In this document: positions 36,314 through 45,020 of the stretch, piece by piece
Numbering within the stretch: the stretch's first letter is position 1
Layout of the letters: each line of letters starts with the position of its first letter
Source: Paenibacillus camerounensis
Lineage (GTDB): Bacteria > Bacillota > Bacilli > Paenibacillales > Paenibacillaceae
Length of the DNA: 64,000 nucleotides
Direction: 5' to 3'
Assembly: GCF_000723885.1 (NCBI RefSeq)
Contig: NZ_CCDG010000011.1
Span: 124,001 to 188,000, forward strand
Notes under the pieces: model-generated
The model's database searches: none
Told to the model about the DNA's origin: nothing
The model's input: the letters and a program-made list of their open reading frames with translations, nothing else
Made by a program: the position numbers and the translations under genes

Positions 36314-36356
36314 TAAGAGGGGCGAGTCCAATAGTAGGGAGCCAGCGCCGATTTCT

Positions 36357-37015
36357 GCCGAAATGAGAGGCATAAATGCCTTTGAATCGGGCGATGGCGG
36401 CCAGAATGCCGAAATGAGAGGCACAAATGCCCTTGAATCGGGCGATGGCGGCCGGAATGCCGAAATGAGAGGCATAAATGCCCTTGAATCGGGCGATGGC
36501 GGCCGGAATGCCGAAATGAGAGGCACAAATGCCTTTGAATCGGGCGATGGCGGCCGGAATGCCGAAATGAGAGGCATAAATGCCCTTGATTCGGGCGATG
36601 GCGGTCAGATTGCCGAAATGAGAGGCACAAATGCCCTTGAATCGGGCGATGGCGGCTGGAATGCCGAAATGAGAGGCACAAATGCCTTTGATTCGGGCGA
36701 TGGCGGCCAGATTGCCGAAATCAGAGGCAAAAATGCCCTTGAATCGGGCGATGGCGGCCGGAAAGCCGAAATGAGAGGCAAAAATGCCTTTGAATCGGGC
36801 GATGTCGGCCGGAAAGCCGAAATGAGAGGCAAAAATGCCTTTGAATCGGGCGATGACGGCCGGAAAGCCGAAATGAGAGGCATAAATGCCCTTGATTTGG
36901 GCGGAAGCGGCCGGAATGCCGAAATGAGAGGCACAAATGCCTTTGATTCGGGCGATGGCGGCCAGAATGCCGAAATGAGAGGCATAAATGCCCTTGATTC
37001 GGGCGGAAGCGGCTA
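36357..37015. repeat. 51-bp tandem repeat, about 13 copies
   Basis: The unit starts GCCGAAATGAGAGGCATAAA and is 51 bp long, repeated head to tail about 13 times with 5-15% variation. One plus frame is open throughout with a 17-residue period (MRGINALESGDGGRNAE). Minus frames are also open over several hundred bases (PLISAFRPPSPDSKAF). Each unit has an internal palindrome, GGCATAAATGCC. No ribosome site precedes the plus frame, so I treat it as a minisatellite rather than a gene. Confidence 0.95.
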
Positions 37016-37099
37016 CACTTTTCCCCTATGCCTGCAACCTTTCCAGTTAATATCCGTTTAGTGAGAAAAAGGTAATTGGTTACAAGAGGAGGAGGGTAA

Positions 37100-37741
37100 A
37101 TGAGGCTACTGCTGCCAGTCACTTCGCTAATGCTCCTGTTAATGCTGACAAGCTGTACTGGAAATCATGGTCCAAACGTTGAACAAGAGATACTAACTGA
37201 TGCGTCAGGCGTACTTAATATACCTAATGTGTCCGGCTCACCCAACGAGCGTACGCCCGACATCCCCAAATCAACCGATAAGTCCAACATGTCCGCCACA
37301 ACCGCCGCGGCTCAGATGCCGGAAGCAAAGCCGGCGGATTTCGCATTCTCGGTGCGCTTCGGTATTACCGGCAAACATGAGATTAACACGTTTGACGGGA
37401 CAGTGACCAAGGACCTCGTTCTCAAGGGAACTGCAAAAGCGGAGTTAGTTTTGACAGACAGCGAAATGGCGGACATTTATGCCCGTATGCGTACAATTAA
37501 CATCTACAGGGAGCTGGAACTGGAGCCGCTCAGGAAGAATTGTGCAAAGACGCCTTTTGATGAGGAGCACTGGCAAATCAGAATGGACGGAGCACAATTC
37601 TCGTTTGATTGGGATGATGAAGCCTGCGAAATCACTAAGGATGCTAAGCAGCTAAAGGAGCTGCGGAGCTATATTTTTGAGCTGGTGAACACCAAGCAGG
37701 CTTATCTGGAGCTGCCTGAGGCAGCCGGGGGTTATGACTAA
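37100..37741 (+). CDS. Hypothetical lipoprotein (213 aa)
   Basis: The signal peptide ends in the lipobox LTSC, giving a lipidated Cys at residue 19. A Ser/Thr/Pro-rich linker of about 55 residues follows. The folded part runs from about residue 80 (FAFSVRFGITGKHEINTFDG) and looks beta-rich in its first half, with two Cys (CAKT and ACEI). GGAGGAGGG precedes the ATG. I recognise no family. A membrane-anchored sensor or binding role is only a guess. Confidence 0.7.
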   Translation: MRLLLPVTSLMLLLMLTSCTGNHGPNVEQEILTDASGVLNIPNVSGSPNERTPDIPKSTDKSNMSATTAAAQMPEAKPADFAFSVRFGITGKHEINTFDGTVTKDLVLKGTAKAELVLTDSEMADIYARMRTINIYRELELEPLRKNCAKTPFDEEHWQIRMDGAQFSFDWDDEACEITKDAKQLKELRSYIFELVNTKQAYLELPEAAGGYD

Positions 37742-37771
37742 TCCGGTTAAAGCTACAAATAAGGAACATAG

Positions 37772-37812
37772 CAAACAAAGGGCATCCTGCATAGGCAGGT
37801 GCCCTTTGTTTG
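37772..37812. terminator. Strong bidirectional terminator
   Basis: CAAACAAAGGGCATCCTGC pairs with GCAGGTGCCCTTTGTTTG. It lies between the convergent lipoprotein and metallophosphoesterase genes. Confidence 0.9.
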
Positions 37813-37945
37813 TTATGCCCCGGCAAGCCCGTTAAGAATCCTCAGGCAGCAAGCAGCAGCTTCTCCAGGCTGATATAGGCCAGTCCTTAATAGTACCGGC
37901 CATTTTGAGCCGTTTGGCGATTTTCAGAGATTTCCAATATAAACG

Positions 37946-39298
37946 TTACCATCCCGGTAATTTTACCAGCAGATGGTTATTGTCCTTCTGCTCAAGCTCT
38001 GCCATACGCAGGACATAATTCTTTAAGCCGCTGTAAGGGGCAGCCTGCCATAGCCGGTACCCCTCTGTATCAGTAATGGCAGTAAGCTCTGTGTCAGCTG
38101 TCCCGGCAAAGTAAACCGCATTCAGTCTGCCGACAACATCCGCCATAGCGGCGAGCTGTTTTTGTGTATATGCGGTATAACTGCTCTCCTCCGCCAGCCG
38201 GCTGTAGGTTCTGTCAGCAGACAGTCTGCGGAACGCTGCTTCGCTGTATGAATTGAAATGCAGCAGATTGGGATCTGTACTGCCGGCAGCTTTAGCCCAG
38301 AGCTCCATGTTCAGCCCTGAGGTATGATACTCATAAGTTCCGGCCGCAGGAGTATAGTCCAGAATTCCGTATTGATGCGGATATACAGACAGGGCACTAT
38401 TGGCGATATCATAGATATCCTCTCCGCTGCTGCGGATATCCTGAAAATGGACATGTCCGCTAAAGACAGTGCTTATACCGTTTCTAATCAGGGCAGCGGC
38501 AGCCTGGCCGTTGTTATTCAGCGTGAAGCCTTCCTGAACAAATTCACTGTGGTCCAGCAGGCTGTGGTGCATGACTGCAACAAGCTGTGCGCCTTGCTCA
38601 GCAGCAAGCTTGCCGCAGCGGTCAATCCATCTCAGAGTGGCGTCGGTGAGCCGGCCGTCCAGCTGGGGATGGCCCAGCTTTTTATTGCTGCTGTACTGGC
38701 TGGTATCAAGCATCAGCAGCCACAGGTCGTCTGAAGGGGCTGCGAGGTAGCTCATGGAGTCATTATCCTTAAGCAGAGCTTCCCCGTAGCCGAATTCACT
38801 GTAGATGCTGCGGAACTGCTTCGGGGTCACAGAAGACACCGGAATCTGCTTCTCGCCTTCAAAACGCCTTGCCCAGGGATTCTGTACATCATGATTGCCG
38901 GGGATGACATAAATCTGTGTCCCGGTCTGCTGTTCAATAGCCCGCAGATGCTCCGCCAGGTCCTGGTGGCTGGCTTTTTCCCCGTTATTGGTTAAATCCC
39001 CGCTGATAATGACGGCCCCCGGCCGCTCTATACCGATATCGTTACCGAGGGCATCCAGTATTTCGCTGCTGTAGGCAAGCTGTTTGCCATCCCCGGCAGC
39101 GAGGAAACGGCTGAAGGCCGGGCCGTTATCGGTCAGCCTGGGAGACAGGTAATGGGTATCTGTGGTGGTGAGAAGCTTTATATTCTGGCCGGACTGAATC
39201 CGGATCGCCTGCTGTCCTGATGTATCTTGCCTGCTGCATGAAGTGAGAAGCAGCAGCAGGGAGCAGAGAAGGCTGATGTTAAGCCGGCGGACGGACAT
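37946..39298 (-). CDS. Metallophosphoesterase lipoprotein
   Basis: 450 residues. Lipobox LTSC gives Cys 21. The calcineurin-like metal ligands appear in order: TTDTHYLS, VIISGDLTNNGEK, VIPGNHDVQNPW, MHHSLLDH and FSGHVHFQD. ATG 39298 is used because AGAGGTG lies 6-7 bases upstream; the longer frame starts with GTG at 39307. It should act outside the cell on phosphate esters. The specific substrate is unknown; nucleotide or teichoic-acid fragments are possible. Confidence 0.88.
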   Translation of the reverse strand: MSVRRLNISLLCSLLLLLTSCSRQDTSGQQAIRIQSGQNIKLLTTTDTHYLSPRLTDNGPAFSRFLAAGDGKQLAYSSEILDALGNDIGIERPGAVIISGDLTNNGEKASHQDLAEHLRAIEQQTGTQIYVIPGNHDVQNPWARRFEGEKQIPVSSVTPKQFRSIYSEFGYGEALLKDNDSMSYLAAPSDDLWLLMLDTSQYSSNKKLGHPQLDGRLTDATLRWIDRCGKLAAEQGAQLVAVMHHSLLDHSEFVQEGFTLNNNGQAAAALIRNGISTVFSGHVHFQDIRSSGEDIYDIANSALSVYPHQYGILDYTPAAGTYEYHTSGLNMELWAKAAGSTDPNLLHFNSYSEAAFRRLSADRTYSRLAEESSYTAYTQKQLAAMADVVGRLNAVYFAGTADTELTAITDTEGYRLWQAAPYSGLKNYVLRMAELEQKDNNHLLVKLPGW

Positions 39299-39327
39299 TT
39301 CCTGCACCTCTTTTCACGAATAACTGT

Positions 39328-39882
39328 TTATTGCACTTTGGCCGACCCGCTTACAATCCCCTGATCTCCTAAATGGAACGTAGAGAGATACTGCTTATCG
39401 GCAAAATAGATATTTCCTCTCACAGTGGCACTCACAACGGTGAAGCCGTCAGCCTCAACGTAGACATCTCCGATAAAAATTCCGCCTTCAAGCCGGGTAT
39501 TTTCACTTTTGATGATCAGCTTCGGCGCGGTTAATGCGAATGAATCGGTTATGTCCTGGTCCTCATCCTGCGTATAAAGAGCAATCTTACGGGCAGGCTC
39601 ACCATTATGAAGAAACGGGCCGTCTACAACCAGCTCTTCGCTGAAGGTCATGCTCCGCAGGACTGCGGCTATCCAGGTACCATCCTTACTGATAGCATGC
39701 TTGAAAGCCGCCTCATTATCAACGATAGAAGCTGTAGTGACGGCATCGGCCGCTTCAGCGTTATTGGAACCGGAGCTCACCGCTGCGCCGCCGCCGGCGT
39801 TAGTATTGCTGTTACCCTCATTCCCGCAGCCGCTCATCAGAAACAGGGCAAATACGGCAGCGCTCAGAGCCAGTTTATTCAT
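39328..39882 (-). CDS. Small secreted lipoprotein with repetitive beta-strand pattern
   Basis: 184 residues. Lipobox MSGC, then a Gly/Asn/Ser-rich linker. The main part contains strand-like steps (LIIKSENTRLEGGIF, VYVEADGFTVVSATVRGNIY) that resemble a right-handed beta-helix, as in bactofilins. ATG 39882 follows GAGGAGG; the longer frame to 39921 has no site. It is divergent from a TetR gene and lies under a half of the inverted repeat there. It also lies 29 bp upstream of the metallophosphoesterase, so they may form an operon. Confidence 0.7.
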   Translation of the reverse strand: MNKLALSAAVFALFLMSGCGNEGNSNTNAGGGAAVSSGSNNAEAADAVTTASIVDNEAAFKHAISKDGTWIAAVLRSMTFSEELVVDGPFLHNGEPARKIALYTQDEDQDITDSFALTAPKLIIKSENTRLEGGIFIGDVYVEADGFTVVSATVRGNIYFADKQYLSTFHLGDQGIVSGSAKVQ

Positions 39883-39940
39883 GTTACAAAGCCTCCTCAA
39901 GGTTGATTGCTTATGCTGCAACGGATAGCTTAAAAATTAA

Positions 39941-40011
39941 TATAGAACGATTGGTAAGGAATAGAAGTGATATAGCTCACTGTTTCCTGAATATTTACCG
40001 ATCGTTCTATA
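39941..40011. promoter_or_regulatory. TetR operator pair in the divergent gap
   Basis: TATAGAACGATTGGTAA (39941-39957) and TTACCGATCGTTCTATA (39995-40011) are inverted copies that match at 16 of 17 positions. One lies toward each divergent gene, the usual layout for a TetR repressor controlling itself and its neighbour. Confidence 0.75.
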
Positions 40012-40049
40012 AATGATAAAATACAGGAGTGAGGAAAGGAGCATCATTC

Positions 40050-40625
40050 ATGGCGAGAAGCAAAGAGTTTGACGTCGACAATGTCCTTGGAAAAGCGATG
40101 ACGATCTTTTGGCAGCAGGGCTACGAAAAGACTTCCATACAGGATCTGGTATCCGGCATGGGCATTCATAAGCGGAGCATGTACGATACGTTTGGAGACA
40201 AGCATACTTTATATATAAAAGTAATGGACCGCTACGCTGATACAGTCGCAGGCAAGCTAGAGAGCAGGACAGAAGGCGTGGCATCCGCAAGGGAGGCAAT
40301 CCGGCTCATATTTGAAGCGGCTGCATTTAAGGAGAGTTCTGAACCTAAGGGCTGCCTGCTTGTAAATACTGCAGTAGAGCTTACCAATCATGATCCCGAA
40401 GCAGCAGCCAGAGTAACAGCAGCCTTTCAGAACACGGAGCAGCTGTTTGAACGTCTGCTCCGTCAGGGGCAGGAAAGCGGCGAGCTTACGCGCAGCTTGG
40501 AAGCAGCAGATATGGCCGCATATCTGCACAATGCACTTGTAGGCCTCCGGGTGCTGGTCAAAACGACAGAGGATGCCGGCAGGCTGCAGACGGTTATAGA
40601 GATGACGCTCAAAGCGCTCGAATAG
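40050..40625 (+). CDS. TetR family transcriptional regulator
   Basis: 191 residues. The helix-turn-helix TSIQDLVSGMGIHKRSMYDTF spans residues 30-50, followed by the usual KHTLYIKVMDRY. ATG 40050 is used because AAAGGAGC precedes it. The C-terminal ligand domain is of the AcrR type with GCLLVNTAVEL, seen in regulators of exporters and reductases. The inverted operator copies in the divergent gap suggest it represses both itself and the lipoprotein. Confidence 0.92.
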   Translation: MARSKEFDVDNVLGKAMTIFWQQGYEKTSIQDLVSGMGIHKRSMYDTFGDKHTLYIKVMDRYADTVAGKLESRTEGVASAREAIRLIFEAAAFKESSEPKGCLLVNTAVELTNHDPEAAARVTAAFQNTEQLFERLLRQGQESGELTRSLEAADMAAYLHNALVGLRVLVKTTEDAGRLQTVIEMTLKALE

Positions 40626-40772
40626 CACCGGTATAGTATAAACGCACCACACTATAATTATCCGCCAGCCGGTCCCGCCGGAGAACTGCTTCGGGTACGG
40701 GCTTCAATCTGGAGGCGGTTTGGATTACAATAAGCTTCTGATGAATTTTAAGCGGCAGGAGGAGCAGCAGGC

Positions 40773-41435
40773 ATGGCGAAACAGAAATATTATGTGGTCT
40801 GGGAGGGCAAGCAGCCGGGGGTATACAGCACCTGGGCGGAATGCCAGGCTCAGACGGATCATTACACAGGGGCAAAATACAAATCTTATGAGTCAAAAGC
40901 TGCCGCAGATGCCGCCTTCAAAGCCGGCTGGAAGGGCAATTGGGGAACAGGCGCCACCGGCACGGGAGCGGCTAAAAGCAAGGCAGCCGGCTCATGGAGC
41001 CGCAGCGCCTCCGTACCGACATCTGCCGAGATTGATTATGACAGCATATCAGTAGATGTCGGCACCAGAGGTAATCCGGGTCCGGTGGAATATAAGGGAG
41101 TAGATACGCAGACCGGAGATATTATTTTCTCCTGCGGACCGATTAAGAAAGGCACAAACAATCTGGGCGAGTTCCTGGCGATCGTGCATGCACTTGCCCT
41201 TTTACACAAAGAAGGCAGCAGCAAGACGGTCTACAGTGATTCCGTCAATGCGATGAAATGGGTCAAGCAGAAGAGAGTGGCGACAACGCTGGCACGTGAT
41301 GCATCAACAGAAGAGATCTGGACGCTGATTGACCGGGCTGAGCACTGGCTGCAGACAAACACTTACCCGAATAAAGTCCTGAAGTGGCAGACGAAGGAAT
41401 GGGGAGAGATCAAAGCGGATTACGGGCGGAAATAG
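40773..41435 (+). CDS. Ribonuclease H with N-terminal viroplasmin-type domain
   Basis: 220 residues. The N-terminal viroplasmin-like domain (KYYVVWEGKQPGVYSTWAEC, residues 5-24) binds RNA-DNA or double-stranded RNA in relatives. A Gly/Ala/Ser linker follows. The RNase H fold has the acidic residues in ISVDVGTRGNPGP, NNLGEFLAIVHAL, TVYSDSVNAMKWV and IKADYG. It degrades RNA in RNA-DNA hybrids. GGAGGAGC precedes the ATG. Confidence 0.9.
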   Translation: MAKQKYYVVWEGKQPGVYSTWAECQAQTDHYTGAKYKSYESKAAADAAFKAGWKGNWGTGATGTGAAKSKAAGSWSRSASVPTSAEIDYDSISVDVGTRGNPGPVEYKGVDTQTGDIIFSCGPIKKGTNNLGEFLAIVHALALLHKEGSSKTVYSDSVNAMKWVKQKRVATTLARDASTEEIWTLIDRAEHWLQTNTYPNKVLKWQTKEWGEIKADYGRK

Positions 41436-41487
41436 GGTAATACAAGATACAGCATAAATAGCAGGGAGAGCGGAAGGGGAAAGCGGA

Positions 41488-42159
41488 ATGTTGTTTGAGA
41501 ATGATTGGGACGAAGTATTGCAGGAGGAAGCTCAGAAGCCTTATTTTCAGGAGCTGCGCTATGCGTTAGCGGCGGAGTACAAGCAGTATACCGTTTATCC
41601 GCCGAAGGAGCTGCTCTTTTCTGCGCTCAAGCTGACTCCTTATAGCAAGACGCGAGTTGTCATATTGGGACAGGACCCTTATCACGGTGCCGGACAGGCG
41701 CATGGGCTGAGCTTCTCGGTAAAGCCGGGTGTGCGCATACCGCCTTCATTGCGTAATATCTACCAGGAGCTGCATAGCGATGTAGGAATGGCGGTGCCGA
41801 ATCACGGGTCGCTGCTGCACTGGGCGGAGGAGGGCGTGCTGATGCTGAACGCTGTGCTGACTGTCCGTGAAGGCCAGCCTAATTCACACAAGGGCCTGGG
41901 CTGGGAGACATTTACCGACGCTATTATGGAGAAGCTGAATGAACGGGCCGAGCCGCTGGTATTTATCCTTTGGGGCAGCCATGCCCAGAAGAAGGGGGCT
42001 TATATCGATAAGAGCCGCCATAAAGTTATCGAGTCTCCGCATCCCAGCCCGTTCTCGGCACACCGCGGATTTTTGGGCAGCAGGCCTTTTTCCCAGGCTA
42101 ATCAGTATCTGGAATCACACGGTTTGACAGGGATAGACTGGTCGATACCGAATCTATAG
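41488..42159 (+). CDS. ung: Uracil-DNA glycosylase (family 1)
   Basis: 223 residues, normal length. Catalytic water-activating Asp D63 is in GQDPYHGAGQAHGLSFSV, which also supplies the uracil-binding residues. The second key segment HPSPFSAHRGF carries the catalytic His. It excises uracil from DNA in base-excision repair. It follows RNase H by about 50 bp on the same strand, so the two repair enzymes may share a transcript. Confidence 0.95.
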   Translation: MLFENDWDEVLQEEAQKPYFQELRYALAAEYKQYTVYPPKELLFSALKLTPYSKTRVVILGQDPYHGAGQAHGLSFSVKPGVRIPPSLRNIYQELHSDVGMAVPNHGSLLHWAEEGVLMLNAVLTVREGQPNSHKGLGWETFTDAIMEKLNERAEPLVFILWGSHAQKKGAYIDKSRHKVIESPHPSPFSAHRGFLGSRPFSQANQYLESHGLTGIDWSIPNL

Positions 42160-42190
42160 GCAGCAGGAGCATAGTGAAGGGGGAAGAGCA

Positions 42191-42595
42191 ATGAAGCATT
42201 GGGTAGGCAGGCCGGTCATCATGTATTGCGGAGAGGCGCCTTATACGATTATGAAGGGCGTGCTGCGCAGATGGGACCTTCAGGCTTCGCTGGCTGTCAT
42301 CGGCCACCAGGAAATTGCTGTTCCTTTTCGTGACATTGTGTTCATTAAGGCGCTCGCTCCCAAGGAGCGGGCATTGCCTCCGGTTCTTCACTCCGTCGGA
42401 TATGTCATGAGAGAACGGCAGCAGTTTGATAACGCAGTCTATTTTAAATCAGCGGTAACGGTCTGGAAGGGCGACCAACTGGTCGCATTCAACGCTGTTA
42501 TCGTCTCTCACACGAAAGGTGCGGTTACACTGCAGGACGGACAGAACCTCATGAAAGGCACACATGTTTTTGTGGTCCGTTCCCTGCGGGGATAG
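42191..42595 (+). CDS. Hypothetical protein (134 aa)
   Basis: Begins MKHWVGRPVIMYCGEAPYTI and contains GVLRRWDLQASLAVIGHQEI and QDGQNLMKGTHVFVVRSL. It looks like a small beta-barrel of about two similar halves, each starting with a GRP- or YFKSAV-type strand. It has no signal peptide or membrane segment. GGGGGAAGAGC precedes the ATG. It follows ung by 31 bp and may be co-transcribed. I do not recognise the family. Confidence 0.65.
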   Translation: MKHWVGRPVIMYCGEAPYTIMKGVLRRWDLQASLAVIGHQEIAVPFRDIVFIKALAPKERALPPVLHSVGYVMRERQQFDNAVYFKSAVTVWKGDQLVAFNAVIVSHTKGAVTLQDGQNLMKGTHVFVVRSLRG

Positions 42596-42616
42596 CCGGG
42601 TTATAAAGAACGACAC

Positions 42617-42664
42617 AATAAAGAGCAGCGTCCTCCCGTTACCGGGGGAATGCTGCTCTTTATT
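42617..42664. terminator. Strong bidirectional terminator
   Basis: AATAAAGAGCAGC (42617-42629) pairs with GCTGCTCTTTATT (42652-42664), with an inner CTCCCG/CGGGGG step. It separates convergent genes. Confidence 0.9.
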
Positions 42665-42707
42665 ATTGAATCCGTATATCATTAATGTGTTCGTTCAAGG
42701 CCGGGTC

Positions 42708-43808
42708 CTACATCTGCTCCTCTTTAGGCAGCTGTATCTCCTCGACCCGTTCCGCGACAATGATCTCGTATATCCGCATAACAATGATTTTGGCGATCAT
42801 GTAGACCGGAAGTGCAATCAGTACTCCGATAATTCCGAAGAAATCACCGCCCACCAGTACAATTACCACCGTGGTCAGCGGGTGCACATCCAGTGATTTA
42901 CCGTAAATGATCGGCGACAGCACATTATCCTGGATTTGCTGGGCAATAAGAATGATGACAAGCGACCAGATCGCCATCGACGGAGATTCAATGAAGCCTA
43001 CAATGATGACCGGCACTGCTGCAAGCAGCGAACCGACGTAGGGAATGAAATTAAGCGGAATAGAAATTACGGCAAGCAGCAAAGAATACGGCAGGCCGAT
43101 CATCAGGAAGCCGATGTAGAGCAGAATCCCGAGCACGACATTGAGAATGACCCTGGTGACAATGAAGCCGCTGAGCGCTGAATCGATATCACGGAGCATC
43201 TCCTGGCCTTCTTTGCGGTATTTCCGCGGAAACAGACCCTGCAGAATCGGCGACAGCTTGTGCCCGTCTTTTAACATGTAATAAAGAATGATCGGCAGTG
43301 TCGCAATAACGACTACTATACTGGAAATGACACCAATCAGATTGGACATGGAGTTGGTCATCCAGGTGATGGCACTGGTTATATATTCCGAGATTTTGTC
43401 GGACACGTCAGCATCGCCTTGGAAAAACCTTGATAGTGACGGACCACTCCGTAGCTGGTTGAATTGGTTTTGTATCCCCTGGACAAGATATGGCATATTA
43501 TCAATGAAATTCTGGAACTGCTCGCGCAGCGTCGGCCAGATCAGAATCCAGAACAGCACGAACAGCCCGGCGAAGACGAGATAAATCAGCAGAATGGATA
43601 ATGCACGGTTAACCTTATGCTTCTCCAGAAACTTGACGAGCGGCCGCAGCAGGTAGTACATGAACCCTGACAGCATCATCGGCACGAGCAGCAGATTAAT
43701 GATGGAGAGCAGGGGAGTAAACAGCACAATAACCTTGGAGCCCAGATAGAGAATAGTGAGTAGAGCGATTATGGACAGGCATGTCCGAAAATACTTGCTT
43801 TGCAGCAT
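42708..43808 (-). CDS. AI-2E family (PerM-like) transporter
   Basis: 366 residues with about eight membrane segments. The N-terminal pair (IIALLTILYLGSKVIVLFTP, LLLVPMMLSGFMYYLL) and the C-terminal motifs PLNFIPYVGSLLAAVPVI and QIQDNVLSPIIYGKSLDVHP are highly typical. Members export or exchange small solutes such as autoinducer-2 or sodium/protons. Which applies here cannot be told. Confidence 0.9.
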   Translation of the reverse strand: MLQSKYFRTCLSIIALLTILYLGSKVIVLFTPLLSIINLLLVPMMLSGFMYYLLRPLVKFLEKHKVNRALSILLIYLVFAGLFVLFWILIWPTLREQFQNFIDNMPYLVQGIQNQFNQLRSGPSLSRFFQGDADVSDKISEYITSAITWMTNSMSNLIGVISSIVVVIATLPIILYYMLKDGHKLSPILQGLFPRKYRKEGQEMLRDIDSALSGFIVTRVILNVVLGILLYIGFLMIGLPYSLLLAVISIPLNFIPYVGSLLAAVPVIIVGFIESPSMAIWSLVIILIAQQIQDNVLSPIIYGKSLDVHPLTTVVIVLVGGDFFGIIGVLIALPVYMIAKIIVMRIYEIIVAERVEEIQLPKEEQM

Positions 43809-43967
43809 TGCAGCACCCCCGTAATTTAAATGTATACAGTGACCGTATGTAATCTGATCATCCCGATTCTATCTTTATAACCCAAATGCTAGAAATTGAT
43901 TCAGTCTGGCTGGGCGGTTTAGGCAGGTATGGGGGAGGTTAATACGCCTTAACAGGAGGGGATGCAG

Positions 43968-44441
43968 ATGACGACGCTGGTAATAGGGATATTCGGGCAC
44001 CGGAGCGATGCCGTTCTGGCAATCGAGGCTTTGAAGGATAGCGGAATAAAGAAGAAACAAATTTCAGCTGTGACTAAGCAAAAGAGTACGCTTGAGCTGA
44101 TCAGCAAGGATACCGGAATCGGAAAAATAGAGAGCGGAGCGGGTAATGCCGGCCTGTTCGGGACAGCCCGGGAGGTAGGGGTCGGCCTGAATATGATTAA
44201 TGATACGGCTGTTGCTGCCGGACCGGCAGCACGCAAGCTGGCCGGAGCTGATCTTGAGGCAGATGGCCTGACCGTCAGCCTGATCGGAATCGGTATTCCG
44301 GAGGCAGATGCCGCTAAATATGCGGAGCATGCGGAGATGGAACGTATTATTGTAATAGTTGAGGTTGAAGAGGACCAGAATAAGCAGGTGAGCACTATCA
44401 TGGGGCAGCATGACGCTATTCCGTTCACATCTGCTGAATAG
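43968..44441 (+). CDS. General stress protein 17M-like (YflT-type) protein
   Basis: 157 residues. The N-terminal strand-helix VIGIFGHRSDAVLAIEALKD matches the YflT/17M domain. The middle is Gly/Ala rich (GAGNAGLFGTAREVGVGLNM), and a second such half follows from LTVSLIGIGI. ATG 43968 is 7 bases after AGGAGGGG; ATG 43962 touches the site. Relatives are sigma-B stress proteins of unknown biochemical role. Confidence 0.75.
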   Translation: MTTLVIGIFGHRSDAVLAIEALKDSGIKKKQISAVTKQKSTLELISKDTGIGKIESGAGNAGLFGTAREVGVGLNMINDTAVAAGPAARKLAGADLEADGLTVSLIGIGIPEADAAKYAEHAEMERIIVIVEVEEDQNKQVSTIMGQHDAIPFTSAE

Positions 44442-44449
44442 TGAATCAG

Positions 44450-44737
44450 TTATCTGCGGCGCAGACGGGATTTCCGTTTAGCCGCTTTTTTTCGCGATTG
44501 GATAAACAAGGCGGGCTCAATATCCACCTGGCCGCCTGTTTCCTTTGCAACCTGCTTGGCTTTAACAAGTGCCAAGAAGGCAAAGAATTCTCCCAGAGCA
44601 CCGAGTCCGGCAGCAATAATCTCATAGTCATCAGCGGTCAATTCCGCAGACTCGACAGGATTTCCGGTGTTTCCCGGAAGATTGCTGCTCTTGTTATTGC
44701 TGACGCCGCTGCCGTAACCGTTACTGTTATTGGCCAT
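44450..44737 (-). CDS. Small hypothetical protein (95 aa)
   Basis: A polar N-terminus rich in Asn, Gly and Ser precedes one amphipathic or membrane-like helix (YEIIAAGLGALGEFFAFLAL). The C-terminus is strongly basic (KKAAKRKSRLRRR), suggesting interaction with nucleic acid or membrane lipid heads. AGGTGAACAGGGA precedes the ATG. It is convergent with the stress-protein gene with only 8 bp between stops. The family is not recognised. Confidence 0.6.
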   Translation of the reverse strand: MANNSNGYGSGVSNNKSSNLPGNTGNPVESAELTADDYEIIAAGLGALGEFFAFLALVKAKQVAKETGGQVDIEPALFIQSRKKAAKRKSRLRRR

Positions 44738-44861
44738 TCCCTGTTCACCTGCTTTTCGCCATATGTATTATAAAATATGTTGCTGCCTCCATAGATGAAA
44801 TAGGCAATCGGGAGGATATTTCTTAAGAACGATTTTTCCATGAATGAGCCGAAAAAATCAC

Positions 44862-44945
44862 TTTACAGACTTTGAAAACGCTGTTAAAATCATAAATGAG
44901 CACAAATGATCAATAATGAGCACGTTATGCCAGTTAAATGATCAA
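44862..44945 (+). promoter_or_regulatory. Promoter, cre site and phased FruR repeats of the fructose operon
   Basis: TTTACA (44862-44867) and TAAAAT (44885-44890) are 17 bp apart. TGAAAACGCTGTTA (44873-44886) fits the CcpA cre consensus at 13 of 14 positions and overlaps the promoter. After it come AATGAGCAC (44895), AATGATCA (44905) and AATGAGCAC (44915), spaced exactly 10 bp, and a further AATGATCA at 44938. Such phased repeats suit a DeoR-type repressor. Confidence 0.7.
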
Positions 44946-45020
44946 ATCCGTTAACGAATAAAGACACTGCATAGCAGGCGGACTTCATGCTTACGCTATG
45001 CGTTGAGGGAGTGGGCTGCT

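Noticed and set aside
36363..37061. A 232-aa plus-strand ORF over the tandem repeat, and several minus-strand ORFs there
   Set aside because: No ribosome site, and the open frames follow from a 51-bp unit without stops. Kept as a repeat, not as a gene.
37813..37945. Possible remnant peptide on the minus strand (LKMAGTIKD, then LAYISLEKLLLAA)
   Set aside because: Needs a frameshift and resembles no family I can name.
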